21,356 nucleotides of DNA from Bacteroidales bacterium (GTDB taxonomy: Bacteria > Bacteroidota > Bacteroidia > Bacteroidales > Muribaculaceae): assembly GCA_900752535.1 (NCBI GenBank), contig CAADVV010000356.1:1-21356 (forward strand), in the 5' to 3' direction. Shown here piece by piece: positions 1 to 7,614 of the stretch. Both the position numbers and the translations under genes were made by a program. The notes under the pieces are model-generated. The model was not told where the DNA came from. It worked only from the letters and a program-made list of their open reading frames with translations, and ran no database searches. Every line of letters starts with the position of its first letter. Position 1 is the first letter of the stretch.

Positions 1-1434
1 GCGCTCATAGAGTGCGGGGTCAGCTTCTTTCAGACGGTTGATATAGGGATTGTCTTTCTCGCGTTCGGCGTCATAGATTTCAAAGGCGCCGCGTTCCTCG
101 GCCATGTCGACGGAGCCGTTGTAGACGCCGAGAGCCAGCTCGCGCTGCACTTTGACCGCAAAATCGGTGGCCTCTGGCGTTCCGTAGCGTAGCCCGAGAG
201 CGGCCAGCATGTCTCCTTCGCCGGTGATGCCTACGCCTGTGCGGCGTCCGAGAAGCGTTTTGTGAAGTATCTTCTTCCACAGTTCCAGCTCTGTGTGCTT
301 CACGTCCATGCTCTCAGGGTCAGACATAATCTTGTTGATGATTGCCTCGATTTTCTCTTTCTCCAGGTCGATTATGTCGTCCATGATGCGCTGTGCTTTG
401 CGCGCATGAGACCTGAAGAGTTCGAAGTCAAATTCAGCCTGGGGTGTGAAAGGGTTCTTCACATATGAGTAAAGGTTGACGGCTAACAGACGACAGCTGT
501 CATAGGGGCAAAGGGGTATTTCACCGCACGGGTTGGTTGAGATGGTGCGGAAGCCGAGGTCGGAGTAGCAGTCAGGCACACTTTCGCGTATGATTGTGTC
601 CCAGAAGAGTACGCCGGGTTCGGCGCTCTGCCATGCGTTATGGACGATTTTGCCCCACAAGGCGGCTGCGTCGATTTCTTTGGTGATTGCGGGTGTTTCC
701 GAATCAACAGGATACTGCTGGACGTATGGGCGGCGCTCGGATGCGGCTCGCATGAAGTCGTCGTCAATCCTGACCGAAACGTTGGCGCCTGTGATTTTGC
801 CTTCGACCATCTTGGCATCGATGAAGTCTTCGGCGTCAGGGTGCTTGATGGAGGTTGAGAGCATGAGCGCTCCGCGGCGTCCACCCTGAGCTACTTCACG
901 CGTCGAGTTGGAATAGCGCTCCATAAACGGCACCAGGCCGGTGGAGGTGAGCGCTGAGTTATGTACGGGAGTTCCTTTGGGGCGCAGCGACGACAGATCG
1001 TGTCCCACGCCTCCACGGCGCTTCATGAGCTGCACTTGCTCCTCGTCGATTTTGAAGATGGCGCCATATGAGTCGGGTTCGTTGTCGAGGCCAACCACAA
1101 AGCAGTTAGACAGTGAGACGGTCTGATAGTTGTTGCCGATTCCTGTCATAGGGCTCCCCTGAGGCACGATGTAGCGGAACTGGTCAAGAAGCCCGAAGAC
1201 TTCGTCCTCGCTCATCGGGTTGGGATAGTTGTTCTCAATTCTGACGATCTCGCGGGCGATACGGCGATGCATGTCAGCCGGAGTTTTCTCAAACAGGTGA
1301 CCGTCTGAGTCGCGTAGCGCATATTTGCTCGCCCAAACACGTGCAGCGAGTTCGTCGCCGTTGAAATATTCGAGCGAAGCGTCATAGGCCTGCTCAAACG
1401 AATAGGTTTCGGAAGAAGGGTTATAGTTTTCCAT
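1..1434 (-). CDS. nrdJ: Adenosylcobalamin-dependent (class II) ribonucleotide reductase, N-terminal 478 residues, cut by window edge
   Basis: Reduces ribonucleotides to deoxyribonucleotides for DNA synthesis in the cytoplasm, using a cobalamin-generated thiyl radical and no oxygen, which suits an anaerobe. The frame reads open from the ATG at 1432-1434 to the window edge without a stop, so the C-terminal part is missing; family members are typically about 800 residues or more. Visible motifs are the redox cysteine in SLSNCFVVG (C111), the glycine-rich KRRGGVGHDLSSLRPKG (138-154), and the catalytic triad N301-C303-E305 in STNPCGEIPL. A conserved RRTGVGITGEGDMLAALGL follows at 397-415. Class II rather than class I is inferred from the overall resemblance to NrdJ and the lack of a recognisable ATP cone at the N-terminus. 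I see no cobalamin riboswitch or clear NrdR box in the upstream 250 bases. The nitroreductase gene lies divergently upstream. Confidence 0.9.
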   Translation of the reverse strand, partial: MENYNPSSETYSFEQAYDASLEYFNGDELAARVWASKYALRDSDGHLFEKTPADMHRRIAREIVRIENNYPNPMSEDEVFGLLDQFRYIVPQGSPMTGIGNNYQTVSLSNCFVVGLDNEPDSYGAIFKIDEEQVQLMKRRGGVGHDLSSLRPKGTPVHNSALTSTGLVPFMERYSNSTREVAQGGRRGALMLSTSIKHPDAEDFIDAKMVEGKITGANVSVRIDDDFMRAASERRPYVQQYPVDSETPAITKEIDAAALWGKIVHNAWQSAEPGVLFWDTIIRESVPDCYSDLGFRTISTNPCGEIPLCPYDSCRLLAVNLYSYVKNPFTPQAEFDFELFRSHARKAQRIMDDIIDLEKEKIEAIINKIMSDPESMDVKHTELELWKKILHKTLLGRRTGVGITGEGDMLAALGLRYGTPEATDFAVKVQRELALGVYNGSVDMAEERGAFEIYDAEREKDNPYINRLKEADPALYER

Positions 1435-1620
1435 GACTGGCTTTTTCTTTGCGGGTGCAAAGTTGGGAATAATCCTTCGATTATCCAAAGATGATAACAT
1501 GAGATTATACCGATTGTTGAAAACTTTTCCAAAACATTTTGCAATAATCAGATAATTAGGTGTTTGTGTTTTTGAGCGTGTCGAGTTGTTGACATTTTGG
1601 TCAGATTGTTCGTTATGGTG

Positions 1621-1651
1621 GTTGCATGTTGCGAAAACTTGACTATATTTG
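1621..1651 (+). promoter_or_regulatory. Bacteroidetes-type promoter of the nitroreductase gene
   Basis: TATATTTG at 1644-1651 matches the -7 consensus TAnnTTTG exactly. GTTG at 1621-1624 matches the -33 TTTG at three of four positions, with a 19-base spacer. Transcription would begin near 1655, giving a leader of about 33 bases before the ATG at 1689. The consensus is established for Bacteroides; its use here is inferred from position. Confidence 0.55.
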
Positions 1652-1688
1652 TCGTTGATATTATAAGTTACTGATTTTTAATTTAACT

Positions 1689-2435
1689 ATGCAAGACTAT
1701 TTCAATACGCGGCGCAGCATACGCCGCTATAGCGACCGCCCGGTCGACCGACACGGGCTTGTGGAGATGCTTCGTGAGGCCTCTCATGCTCCGACAACCG
1801 GAAACATGCAACTATATAGTGTGGTTGTCACTGATTCGGCTGAAGGACGTCAGGCTCTCTCTCCCGCCCACTTCAACCAGCCGGCGGTGACCGGATGTCA
1901 GGTTGTGCTGACCTTCTGTGCTGATTTCAACAGATTCGTGAAATGGTGTGAGGTGAGTGATGCAGTGCCCGGATACGACAATTTCCAGTCATGGATGACG
2001 GCGGTGCTTGACACGGTCATCTTCGCGCAGCAGTTTGTCACCATTGCCGAGATGCGCGGAATGGGAACGTGCTATATGGGCACGACCACCTATAACGCAC
2101 CGATGATTGGTGAGGTCCTCGGATTGCCTACGCGCGTTGTTCCCGTGGTGACGGTTACTCTCGGATGGCCCGAGGGCGAGAGCGAGGTGAGCGACCGCCT
2201 CGAGCCGTCGGCATTTGTCCATTATGACTGCTATCACAATCCTTCGCCCGAGGAGGTGCGTGCAATGTATGTCGAGAAGGAGGCCCGCGAGGATTCGCGC
2301 CGTTTTGTTGCGGAGAACAACAAGCAGTCGCTGGCTCAGGTCTTCACCGACGTGCGCTATACGCGTCAAGCCAACGAAGCCTTTTCAAAGGTCTATTTTG
2401 ACTATATCCGGGAACAAGGGTTTTCGATACCCTGA
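1689..2435 (+). CDS. NADPH-dependent FMN nitroreductase family oxidoreductase (NfsA/FRP-like)
   Basis: A 248-residue cytoplasmic flavoprotein predicted to transfer electrons from NAD(P)H through FMN to nitro compounds, quinones or similar acceptors. The N-terminal RRSIRRYSDRPV (8-19) is the usual FMN-phosphate binding motif, followed by APTTGNMQ (34-41). GMGTCYMGTTTYN (124-136) and the strand ending LGLPTRVVPVVTVTLGWP (144-161) are typical of the nitroreductase fold, and the spacing fits the NfsA/FRP subgroup better than NfsB. The C-terminal 60 or so residues are charged and helical, as in NfsA relatives that use them in dimer contact. It stands alone, divergent from nrdJ, with its own promoter and a strong hairpin after the stop. 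The true substrate cannot be told from sequence. Confidence 0.88.
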   Translation: MQDYFNTRRSIRRYSDRPVDRHGLVEMLREASHAPTTGNMQLYSVVVTDSAEGRQALSPAHFNQPAVTGCQVVLTFCADFNRFVKWCEVSDAVPGYDNFQSWMTAVLDTVIFAQQFVTIAEMRGMGTCYMGTTTYNAPMIGEVLGLPTRVVPVVTVTLGWPEGESEVSDRLEPSAFVHYDCYHNPSPEEVRAMYVEKEAREDSRRFVAENNKQSLAQVFTDVRYTRQANEAFSKVYFDYIREQGFSIP

Positions 2436-2460
2436 TTTTCGGAGAATAACGTGTAAAAAC

Positions 2461-2500
2461 AATCCGGGAGCGCCGTCATGTGACGTGTCGCTCCCGGATT
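2461..2500. terminator. Bidirectional hairpin between convergent nitroreductase and esterase genes
   Basis: A perfect 12-base-pair stem (AATCCGGGAGCG at 2461-2472 with CGCTCCCGGATT at 2489-2500) encloses a loop that can form a second small hairpin (CGTCA/TGACG). There is no long T run on either side, but the position between two converging genes suits a shared terminator. Confidence 0.7.
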
Positions 2501-2523
2501 AGTTATATGTCCGGGCCGAGGGT

Positions 2524-3720
2524 TTATTTGAAAAGCATCGGCAGGAATTCTGAGAGATAGATGCGCCAGTTGCGCCAGATGTGGCCGCCGTCGCTTTCGC
2601 GGTAGGTGTAGGGATAGTTCTTCTCGTCAAGCATCTTGCGATAGTCTTTGTTGGCCTGATAGAGGAAGTCGGTGTTGCCGATGGCTATCCAGTAGAGCGC
2701 GGGTTTCTTGGCAAACTGACGGGCAAGTTTCCTTTCGAGGTCTTCATAGACCGGTGATTTGGCGTCTTCGCGCGGCATGATTGCGGCTGAGAAGAGACCT
2801 ATGTAGTCAAACATGTCAGGATATTGTTTTGAGATGTGCATCGAGTGGAATCCGCCCATCGACAGACCGGCTATGGCGCGGTTCTTCTTGTTGGCGATTG
2901 TGCGGTAGTTTTTATCGATAAATTTGACGATTTCGGGGAAAGATGTCTCGAAACTTCCGTCCATAGTGCGGGGCAGTTGGGTGGTGGGCTGCGTGAAGCC
3001 AAGCGAGCTTTCACCCGGAGCTGCCTGCAGGTCCGAGTTGCCGTTAGTCATGACAACAATCATCGGACGTGCTTTGCCCTGGGCAATGAGGTTGTCGAGT
3101 ATCTGTGTGGCGCGGCCGAGTTCGCTCCAGGCGTTTTCGTCACCGCCCATGCCGTGGAGCAGATAGAGCACGGGATAACGTTTGTTGCCTTTCTCATATC
3201 CGGCGGGAGTGTAGACAGTCATGCGGCGGTCTGTGCCGAGTGTGGGGCTGTTATACCATACTTTCGAGACTGTGCCGTGTGGGACGTCGTTGACTTTGTA
3301 GAGGTCGGCCGGTTCATCGCCGCCTACAAGAAAGACGCTGGTGATTGTGGCTGTGTCGCGAATCTGGAAGACATTTGACGGGTCGTTCATCCTTTGGCCG
3401 TCGACGATGAATGAGTAGCTGTAGAGCTCGGGAGAAATGGGTGAGGGGGTGGTGTATTCCCAGACTCCGTCTTTGCCTTCTGTGAGGTCGGCTGTGCCGG
3501 GGACGTCAACCAATCCAAAAGGTGTCTCCATCTTCTGTGTCGGCAGGAAGTCGCCGGTGACTTTTACGCTGATGGCTTTGGGAGCATGGATTCTGAATGT
3601 GACGGTGTTGTCGGGATTGATTTCCGGTGATTTGAGGGCCGAAAATCCCCAAAGAGCCTGCTGAGCCATCATCGTAGCGCAGACGGCAATCATGAGAGTC
3701 AGGACTGATAATCGTTTCAT
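2524..3720 (-). CDS. Secreted CE1-family esterase with N-terminal CBM48-like domain (feruloyl/acetyl esterase type)
   Basis: A 398-residue exported alpha/beta hydrolase resembling esterase D and the feruloyl or acetyl-xylan esterases of gut Bacteroidetes, which remove ester decorations from plant or host glycans. Residues 1-20 form a signal peptide. Residues 30-135 resemble a CBM48-like beta-sandwich (VTFRIHAPKAISVKVTGDF, then VWEYTTPSPISPELYSYSF). The catalytic domain follows from about residue 150, with PVLYLLHGMGGDE (183-195), the nucleophile elbow GLSMGG (S287), a likely acid D351 in GNTDFLY, and H380 in SDGGHIWRNWR. The triad is complete. No glycan-utilisation genes (SusC/SusD) are adjacent, so the substrate is open; siderophore-type or other small esters are possible. 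It lies downstream of dnaA, but a hairpin between them suggests separate transcription. Confidence 0.85.
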   Translation of the reverse strand: MKRLSVLTLMIAVCATMMAQQALWGFSALKSPEINPDNTVTFRIHAPKAISVKVTGDFLPTQKMETPFGLVDVPGTADLTEGKDGVWEYTTPSPISPELYSYSFIVDGQRMNDPSNVFQIRDTATITSVFLVGGDEPADLYKVNDVPHGTVSKVWYNSPTLGTDRRMTVYTPAGYEKGNKRYPVLYLLHGMGGDENAWSELGRATQILDNLIAQGKARPMIVVMTNGNSDLQAAPGESSLGFTQPTTQLPRTMDGSFETSFPEIVKFIDKNYRTIANKKNRAIAGLSMGGFHSMHISKQYPDMFDYIGLFSAAIMPREDAKSPVYEDLERKLARQFAKKPALYWIAIGNTDFLYQANKDYRKMLDEKNYPYTYRESDGGHIWRNWRIYLSEFLPMLFK

Positions 3721-3771
3721 GGCTTTATATTTATGATTGTTAAAAATGTGAAGCTTTCGTAAAGAGAAGCA

Positions 3772-3797
3772 GAGCGGCCTATGTTGAGGGCCGCCTC
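3772..3797 (-). terminator. Hairpin just after the dnaA stop codon
   Basis: GCGGCC at 3774-3779 pairs with GGCCGC at 3789-3794, with flanking GAG/CTC pairing possible around one bulged base. It begins one base past the dnaA stop and, read on the minus strand, is followed by a pyrimidine-rich run (TCTGCTTCTCTTT). It probably ends dnaA transcription before the esterase gene. Confidence 0.5.
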
Positions 3798-3798
3798 G

Positions 3799-5190
3799 TC
3801 AGCCAATCAGAGAGGACTCTATTTTGGCCATGTCGCCCTGGAGCTGTTTGTCAATCTGAAGACGCTCCTCGATGTTGCGGTAGGCGTGAATGACAGTGGA
3901 GTGGGTCCTCAGCAGACGTGTGCCTATGGCGGCAAGCTGCATCTTTGCGAGTTTTTTTGCCAGATACATGACAATCTGTCGGGCATCGGATATCTGGCGC
4001 TTGCGTGTTTTGCTGAAAATCAGTTCGGAATCTATGTCGTAAAAGTCGGCCACAGACTGCACTATCATCTCGAAATTCACCTGATGGCGGCTCACTTTCA
4101 CGGCTTTTGAAACGACGTTGCGTGCCAGCTCGAGCGTGATGTCGCGGTTAAGGAAGGTGGCGTTGGCCAGTAGTGAAACGACGATGCCCTCAAGGGTGCG
4201 TATCGAGTCAGTCACGTTGTTGGCGATATACTCCATCACTTCGACCGGAATTACGATACCGTCCTGACGCGCTTTAAGCGTCAGCACCGAGCGGCGCAAA
4301 TCATAATCGGGACGTTCAAGCTCGGCCACGATGCCCCATTTGAAGCGCGAGAGCATTCTCTCCTCGAGTCCTTCCATGGCCGAGGGCTGCTGGTCAGATG
4401 AGAGAATTATCTGTTTAAGATTCTGATGCAGATGGTTGAAGATATGGAAGAAGGCATTCTGCGTGCCGTGCTTCTTTCCGGCCAGGTCCTGAATGTCGTC
4501 GATTATCAGGACATCGACGCTCTGATAGAAGTATATGAAGTCATTTACCTTACCCGCAGTGACAGCTGAGGTATATTGAGTCTCAAACATACGTGCCGTC
4601 AGATAAAGCACCCTCATCGACGGGTTGTTCTCCTTGATGCGTATGCCGATGGCCTGGATCAGATGGGTTTTGCCGACACCCGGAGGACCGAAAACAAAGA
4701 GGGGGTTGAAGGTCTTCATCTTCGGGTTCTTGGCTATGGCTTCGCCTATCGACAGAGCCATGCGGTTGGAATGGCTCTCGCAATAATTTTCAAAAGTATA
4801 AGTCGGATTGAGATTCGGGTCGATGTCCTCCATCGGCCGCGGCGCAAACGGGTTCGAGAGAACCGGTGAGCCCTTGGGTTTGACAGCCTGAGAGGCTTTG
4901 GAGGTCTCCATTGTGACAGTTGACGTCGGGTCACCGCCAATCTGGTTGAAGGAGTAATAGAGACTGATGTCCTGCCCGAAGACTTCGCGGATGGCACGCT
5001 CGAGATGGGGGAAAAAGCGCTCTTCAATCTGCTCCACAAAATACTGCGATGGCGCTGCCACAGTCAGCTCGTTGTCCTGAAGCCTGACAAGGCTCAGAGG
5101 CTTGAACCAACTGTCAAACTGGTCAGGCGACTGTAGACTGTTCTTTATGAGTCCGAGACATTTTTGCCACTTCTGTTCGGGCGTAGTCAT
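3799..5190 (-). CDS. dnaA: Chromosomal replication initiator DnaA
   Basis: The AAA+ ATPase that binds DnaA boxes and opens the replication origin. The 463 residues show domain I at 1-85 (interaction with helicase and partners), a short linker domain II, and the AAA+ core from about 128. Walker A is FGPPGVGKTH (K174), Walker B VLIIDD (D231, D232), the arginine finger R282 lies in EERMLSRF, and the sensor 2 arginine R331 in SIRTLEG. Domain IV runs from about 370 to the end. Its DNA-binding signature is unusual: the family's GGRDHTTV-type segment reads LLRTHSTV here (residues 426-433), apparently one residue shorter and with threonine replacing the aspartate. The sensor 1 region reads SSDQQP instead of the common TSDRxP. 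The identification is secure from overall similarity; the odd motif is listed as a finding. No DnaA boxes were seen upstream. Confidence 0.95.
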   Translation of the reverse strand: MTTPEQKWQKCLGLIKNSLQSPDQFDSWFKPLSLVRLQDNELTVAAPSQYFVEQIEERFFPHLERAIREVFGQDISLYYSFNQIGGDPTSTVTMETSKASQAVKPKGSPVLSNPFAPRPMEDIDPNLNPTYTFENYCESHSNRMALSIGEAIAKNPKMKTFNPLFVFGPPGVGKTHLIQAIGIRIKENNPSMRVLYLTARMFETQYTSAVTAGKVNDFIYFYQSVDVLIIDDIQDLAGKKHGTQNAFFHIFNHLHQNLKQIILSSDQQPSAMEGLEERMLSRFKWGIVAELERPDYDLRRSVLTLKARQDGIVIPVEVMEYIANNVTDSIRTLEGIVVSLLANATFLNRDITLELARNVVSKAVKVSRHQVNFEMIVQSVADFYDIDSELIFSKTRKRQISDARQIVMYLAKKLAKMQLAAIGTRLLRTHSTVIHAYRNIEERLQIDKQLQGDMAKIESSLIG

Positions 5191-5272
5191 CTGTGAGTTA
5201 TGGTCTGTAAGATTAGAGACTGAGTGCTTTTGCCGGAGCGGTTGCCGCCGGGGTGGACGGGTAAGCGAACTA

Positions 5273-5304
5273 CAAAATACGCAATTATTTTCTGAAAAAA
5301 CAAC
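5273..5304 (-). promoter_or_regulatory. Likely dnaA promoter
   Basis: On the minus strand GTTG (5301-5304) is followed after 21 bases by TATTTTG (5273-5279), a -7 element one base short of TAnnTTTG. The leader to the dnaA ATG would be about 80 bases. The 20 bases around the -7 nearly match those at the CotH gene promoter (17764-17782), which raises confidence. Confidence 0.45.
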
Positions 5305-5401
5305 CCTCGCGAAATTTGGATTTTTCGGGTATTCTACAACGGTTTGTCAGACAGCTTGTTCCTTATGGATTTTTTGGCATTTATGTTAATTGTTGTCTGA
5401 A

Positions 5402-5445
5402 TATAAAAAAGAAAGTCAGCCGCCCCAATCCGGAGCAGCCGACTT
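5402..5445 (-). terminator. Rho-independent terminator of the amidase-MCE operon
   Basis: Bases 5413-5423 pair with 5435-5445 in an 11-base-pair stem that includes two G-U pairs in the minus-strand transcript. On that strand the stem is followed directly by a U-rich run (TTTCTTTTTTAT), a classic intrinsic terminator just past the MCE gene stop. Confidence 0.8.
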
Positions 5446-5466
5446 AGTGTGATGTATGCCGTTTGT

Positions 5467-6390
5467 TTAAAATAACTTGATTTTTGGCATGTATTTTTTC
5501 GGGTCGTTGTTGATATTCATCAGCAGGGTGTCGATTCTCGACATTGTGCCGTTGAGGTTGTTGTAGAGCGACGGGTCGCGCATGAGCATACCGAGCGACG
5601 AGTCGGGGGTGTTGAGCTGTTCGGAAAGAGCCAGCAGATTTGCGCTCATGCGGTGGATGTTGTTGACCGTTGAATCGAGAGGCATTACCTTGAGTGTCTT
5701 TGATACCTCGTTGAGGTTAGCCGAGATGGCAGCGAGGTTAGAGGCTACTTCCCTGACATCGGTCATAGCTGTGGCAGCCGACGAGGTGATGGCGGGTGTC
5801 GGACCGAGAGCTTTCTCAAGCAGAGCGGTAGACGATTCGAGGTTGGCCATGACACGTTCGAGCCGTGAGCTGGACGAGGCGAGCGCCGGGTCTGCGGCAA
5901 GGTCGGTTACTGTTATCAGGAGAGAGTCGATGTGGGGAATCATGCGTGAAATAGAGGGCATGACGTCGCCGCTGAGACCATCCATGAGTCCTGCGGCATT
6001 TTCACCGATGAGCACGTCTCCGATCTCGTGATGCGACTGCCCCGAAGCCATTCTGAGATCGATTTCGGCTGTTCCCAAAAGCGAGGTGACGAGCACGGCT
6101 TTTGAGCCGCGGGGCACTTTCAGCGATTTGTCAAGGCTGATTTCCACTCTGACGTGGCCCGGGTTGTCATATTCATAGGCAATCTCTCTGACGAGGCCGA
6201 CTTTATAGCCGTTGACAGTGACTGGGGCAGATTGGGTCAGTCCCGTTACATTATTATAGGTGACATAATAGTAGTTGGCCGGGTGAAAGATGTTGATGCC
6301 TTTCAGATAGTCGATGCCGAAGAAAAGTATCAGCAGGGTGATGAGGACCGTAACTCCGATGGTCACTTCTTTGGTGAAAATCTTTTTCAT
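5467..6390 (-). CDS. MCE/MlaD-family protein (lipid transport substrate-binding component)
   Basis: A 307-residue inner-membrane-anchored periplasmic protein of the MlaD family, whose members carry phospholipids between outer and inner membranes with an ABC transporter. Residues 9-27 are a single transmembrane anchor near the N-terminus. The MCE domain spans about 38-115, with the typical FHPANYYYVTYNNVTGL start, PVTVNGYKVGLV in the middle, and VPRGSKAVLVTSLLGTAEIDL near the end. The C-terminal 170 residues are rich in Ser, Ala and Leu with long predicted helices, as in other MCE proteins that form a helical barrel. The ATPase and permease partners are not next to it. It is 26 bases downstream of the amidase gene and probably co-transcribed, as often seen in Bacteroidetes. 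Specific naming as mlaD is left out because the transporter partners are unseen. Confidence 0.87.
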   Translation of the reverse strand: MKKIFTKEVTIGVTVLITLLILFFGIDYLKGINIFHPANYYYVTYNNVTGLTQSAPVTVNGYKVGLVREIAYEYDNPGHVRVEISLDKSLKVPRGSKAVLVTSLLGTAEIDLRMASGQSHHEIGDVLIGENAAGLMDGLSGDVMPSISRMIPHIDSLLITVTDLAADPALASSSSRLERVMANLESSTALLEKALGPTPAITSSAATAMTDVREVASNLAAISANLNEVSKTLKVMPLDSTVNNIHRMSANLLALSEQLNTPDSSLGMLMRDPSLYNNLNGTMSRIDTLLMNINNDPKKYMPKIKLF

Positions 6391-6416
6391 TTATTTTAAG
6401 ATGTCTTTGTTGTCGT

Positions 6417-7535
6417 TTAATTGACGCGGCGTCCGTCGCGCATGGTGATTATGAATGAGTCGGGATAGCGTTCTTTCAGCTCTCTGAGTCTCTTCTGGGC
6501 CTCGCGGAGCGTGTCGAAACTCCCCGATGTATATTTTATGGTCTGTCCGTCAACATAGCTGTCCAGCCCTTCAATGTCTCTCAGCCGTCTGTCATTGTAA
6601 TTAAGCCGACGAGGTGATGTCAGAAACTGTACCTTATATACAGTGACGCCCGATGTATTGTCGGGAGCGGTTTCGCGCTTTTTCCCTTTTTTCTTTTTCC
6701 CACCTGATTTTTCTTTGCCGGCGTCAGGTGAGCTTTTCTCTGTCACATGAGTGTGCTTGCGATAGTTTTCAATGCCGTTGCAAATGGCATTGGCAAGTTG
6801 GTCGCGTCCTTTGTCAGAGGCAAGAAAAGTCTCTACGTCGGGGTTGCATACAAAATCGAGTTCGACGAGAACAGCAGGCATTGAGGTCCTGACTAGTACC
6901 CAGAAAGGTCCTTGTCTGACGCCCATGTCTCGGCGACCTCCCGTGGTGATAAGTTCTCGCTGTATTGCGTCGGCCAGGCTGACGCTCTGGCTGAGATGGT
7001 GGTTCTGTGTCATCTCAAACATGATATAGCTCTCGGCTACCCCCGGGTCAAATCCGCAGTAATTGGCGGTGTAGTCGTCTTCGAGCTTCATGACCGAGTT
7101 TTCGCGCATGGCCACATCGAGATTTTTCCCGGCCTTCTCCAGTCCAAGGGTATAGACTGAGGCTCCGTTGACGGTGTTGCGGTTCGGTGATTTTGGGTCG
7201 ACCGAATTCGTGTGAATCGACACGAAAATGTCACCCTTGGCCTTGTTGGCTACGTCGCAGCGTCCCTGAAGCGTGATGAAAGTGTCTTTGTCTCGGGTAT
7301 AGACAATCCTGACATCGTCCATCCTGTCGGTCAACAGCCGCCCAAGACGTTTGGCGACACCGAGGTTGATGTCTTTTTCAAATGTCGATGAGCCTTTGGC
7401 TCCGGTGTCATGACCTCCGTGACCCGCGTCAATCACGACCGTAAACTGCTTTTTGGATGCACCGTGACAGACAACTGCCGTCGTCAGAAACAGCAGCGCC
7501 GTCAGCACGTATAATATGCGTTTGTTACAGGTCAT
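6417..7535 (-). CDS. Secreted N-acetylmuramoyl-L-alanine amidase (Amidase_3) with C-terminal SPOR-like region
   Basis: Cuts the bond between N-acetylmuramic acid and L-alanine in peptidoglycan, usually during daughter-cell separation. The 372-residue protein starts with a signal peptide (about residues 1-25). The Amidase_3 domain spans roughly 31-258. Zinc ligands are visible as H39 in VVIDAGHGGHD, E53 in TFEKDINL and H108 in FVSIHTN, and E225 in VLVELDFVCNP is the catalytic glutamate. A very basic linker (GGKKKKGKKRE, about 278-288) leads to a region at 298-370 (VYKVQFLTSPRRL, then FDTLREAQKRLRELKERYPDSFI) that resembles a SPOR domain, the module that binds septal peptidoglycan lacking side stems. 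The basic linker could help hold the protein on the wall or envelope. It is the first gene of an operon with the MCE protein. Confidence 0.92.
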   Translation of the reverse strand: MTCNKRILYVLTALLFLTTAVVCHGASKKQFTVVIDAGHGGHDTGAKGSSTFEKDINLGVAKRLGRLLTDRMDDVRIVYTRDKDTFITLQGRCDVANKAKGDIFVSIHTNSVDPKSPNRNTVNGASVYTLGLEKAGKNLDVAMRENSVMKLEDDYTANYCGFDPGVAESYIMFEMTQNHHLSQSVSLADAIQRELITTGGRRDMGVRQGPFWVLVRTSMPAVLVELDFVCNPDVETFLASDKGRDQLANAICNGIENYRKHTHVTEKSSPDAGKEKSGGKKKKGKKRETAPDNTSGVTVYKVQFLTSPRRLNYNDRRLRDIEGLDSYVDGQTIKYTSGSFDTLREAQKRLRELKERYPDSFIITMRDGRRVN

Positions 7536-7551
7536 TTCACAAAAAGTTCTG

Positions 7552-7559
7552 CAAAATTA
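7552..7559 (-). promoter_or_regulatory. Candidate -7 element for the amidase operon
   Basis: TAATTTTG on the minus strand matches TAnnTTTG exactly, 17 bases before the amidase ATG. No convincing -33 TTTG lies at the usual distance. The leader would be only about 12 bases. Confidence 0.35.
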
Positions 7560-7614
7560 AGAATTTTGTCGTTACTTTGTTGTTGTAATTACGCTGATTT
7601 AGTCTTTTTGGCCA

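Noticed and set aside
483..884. 133-codon open frame on the minus strand
   Set aside because: It is an out-of-frame shadow of the ribonucleotide reductase gene, whose own frame carries the conserved motifs.
1435..1688. Cobalamin riboswitch or NrdR box upstream of the B12-dependent reductase
   Set aside because: No B12-box or paired NrdR palindrome could be found on either strand in this short region.
2836..3378. 180-codon open frame on the plus strand
   Set aside because: It is antisense to the esterase, which has a signal peptide and a full catalytic triad; the plus-strand product has no recognisable features.
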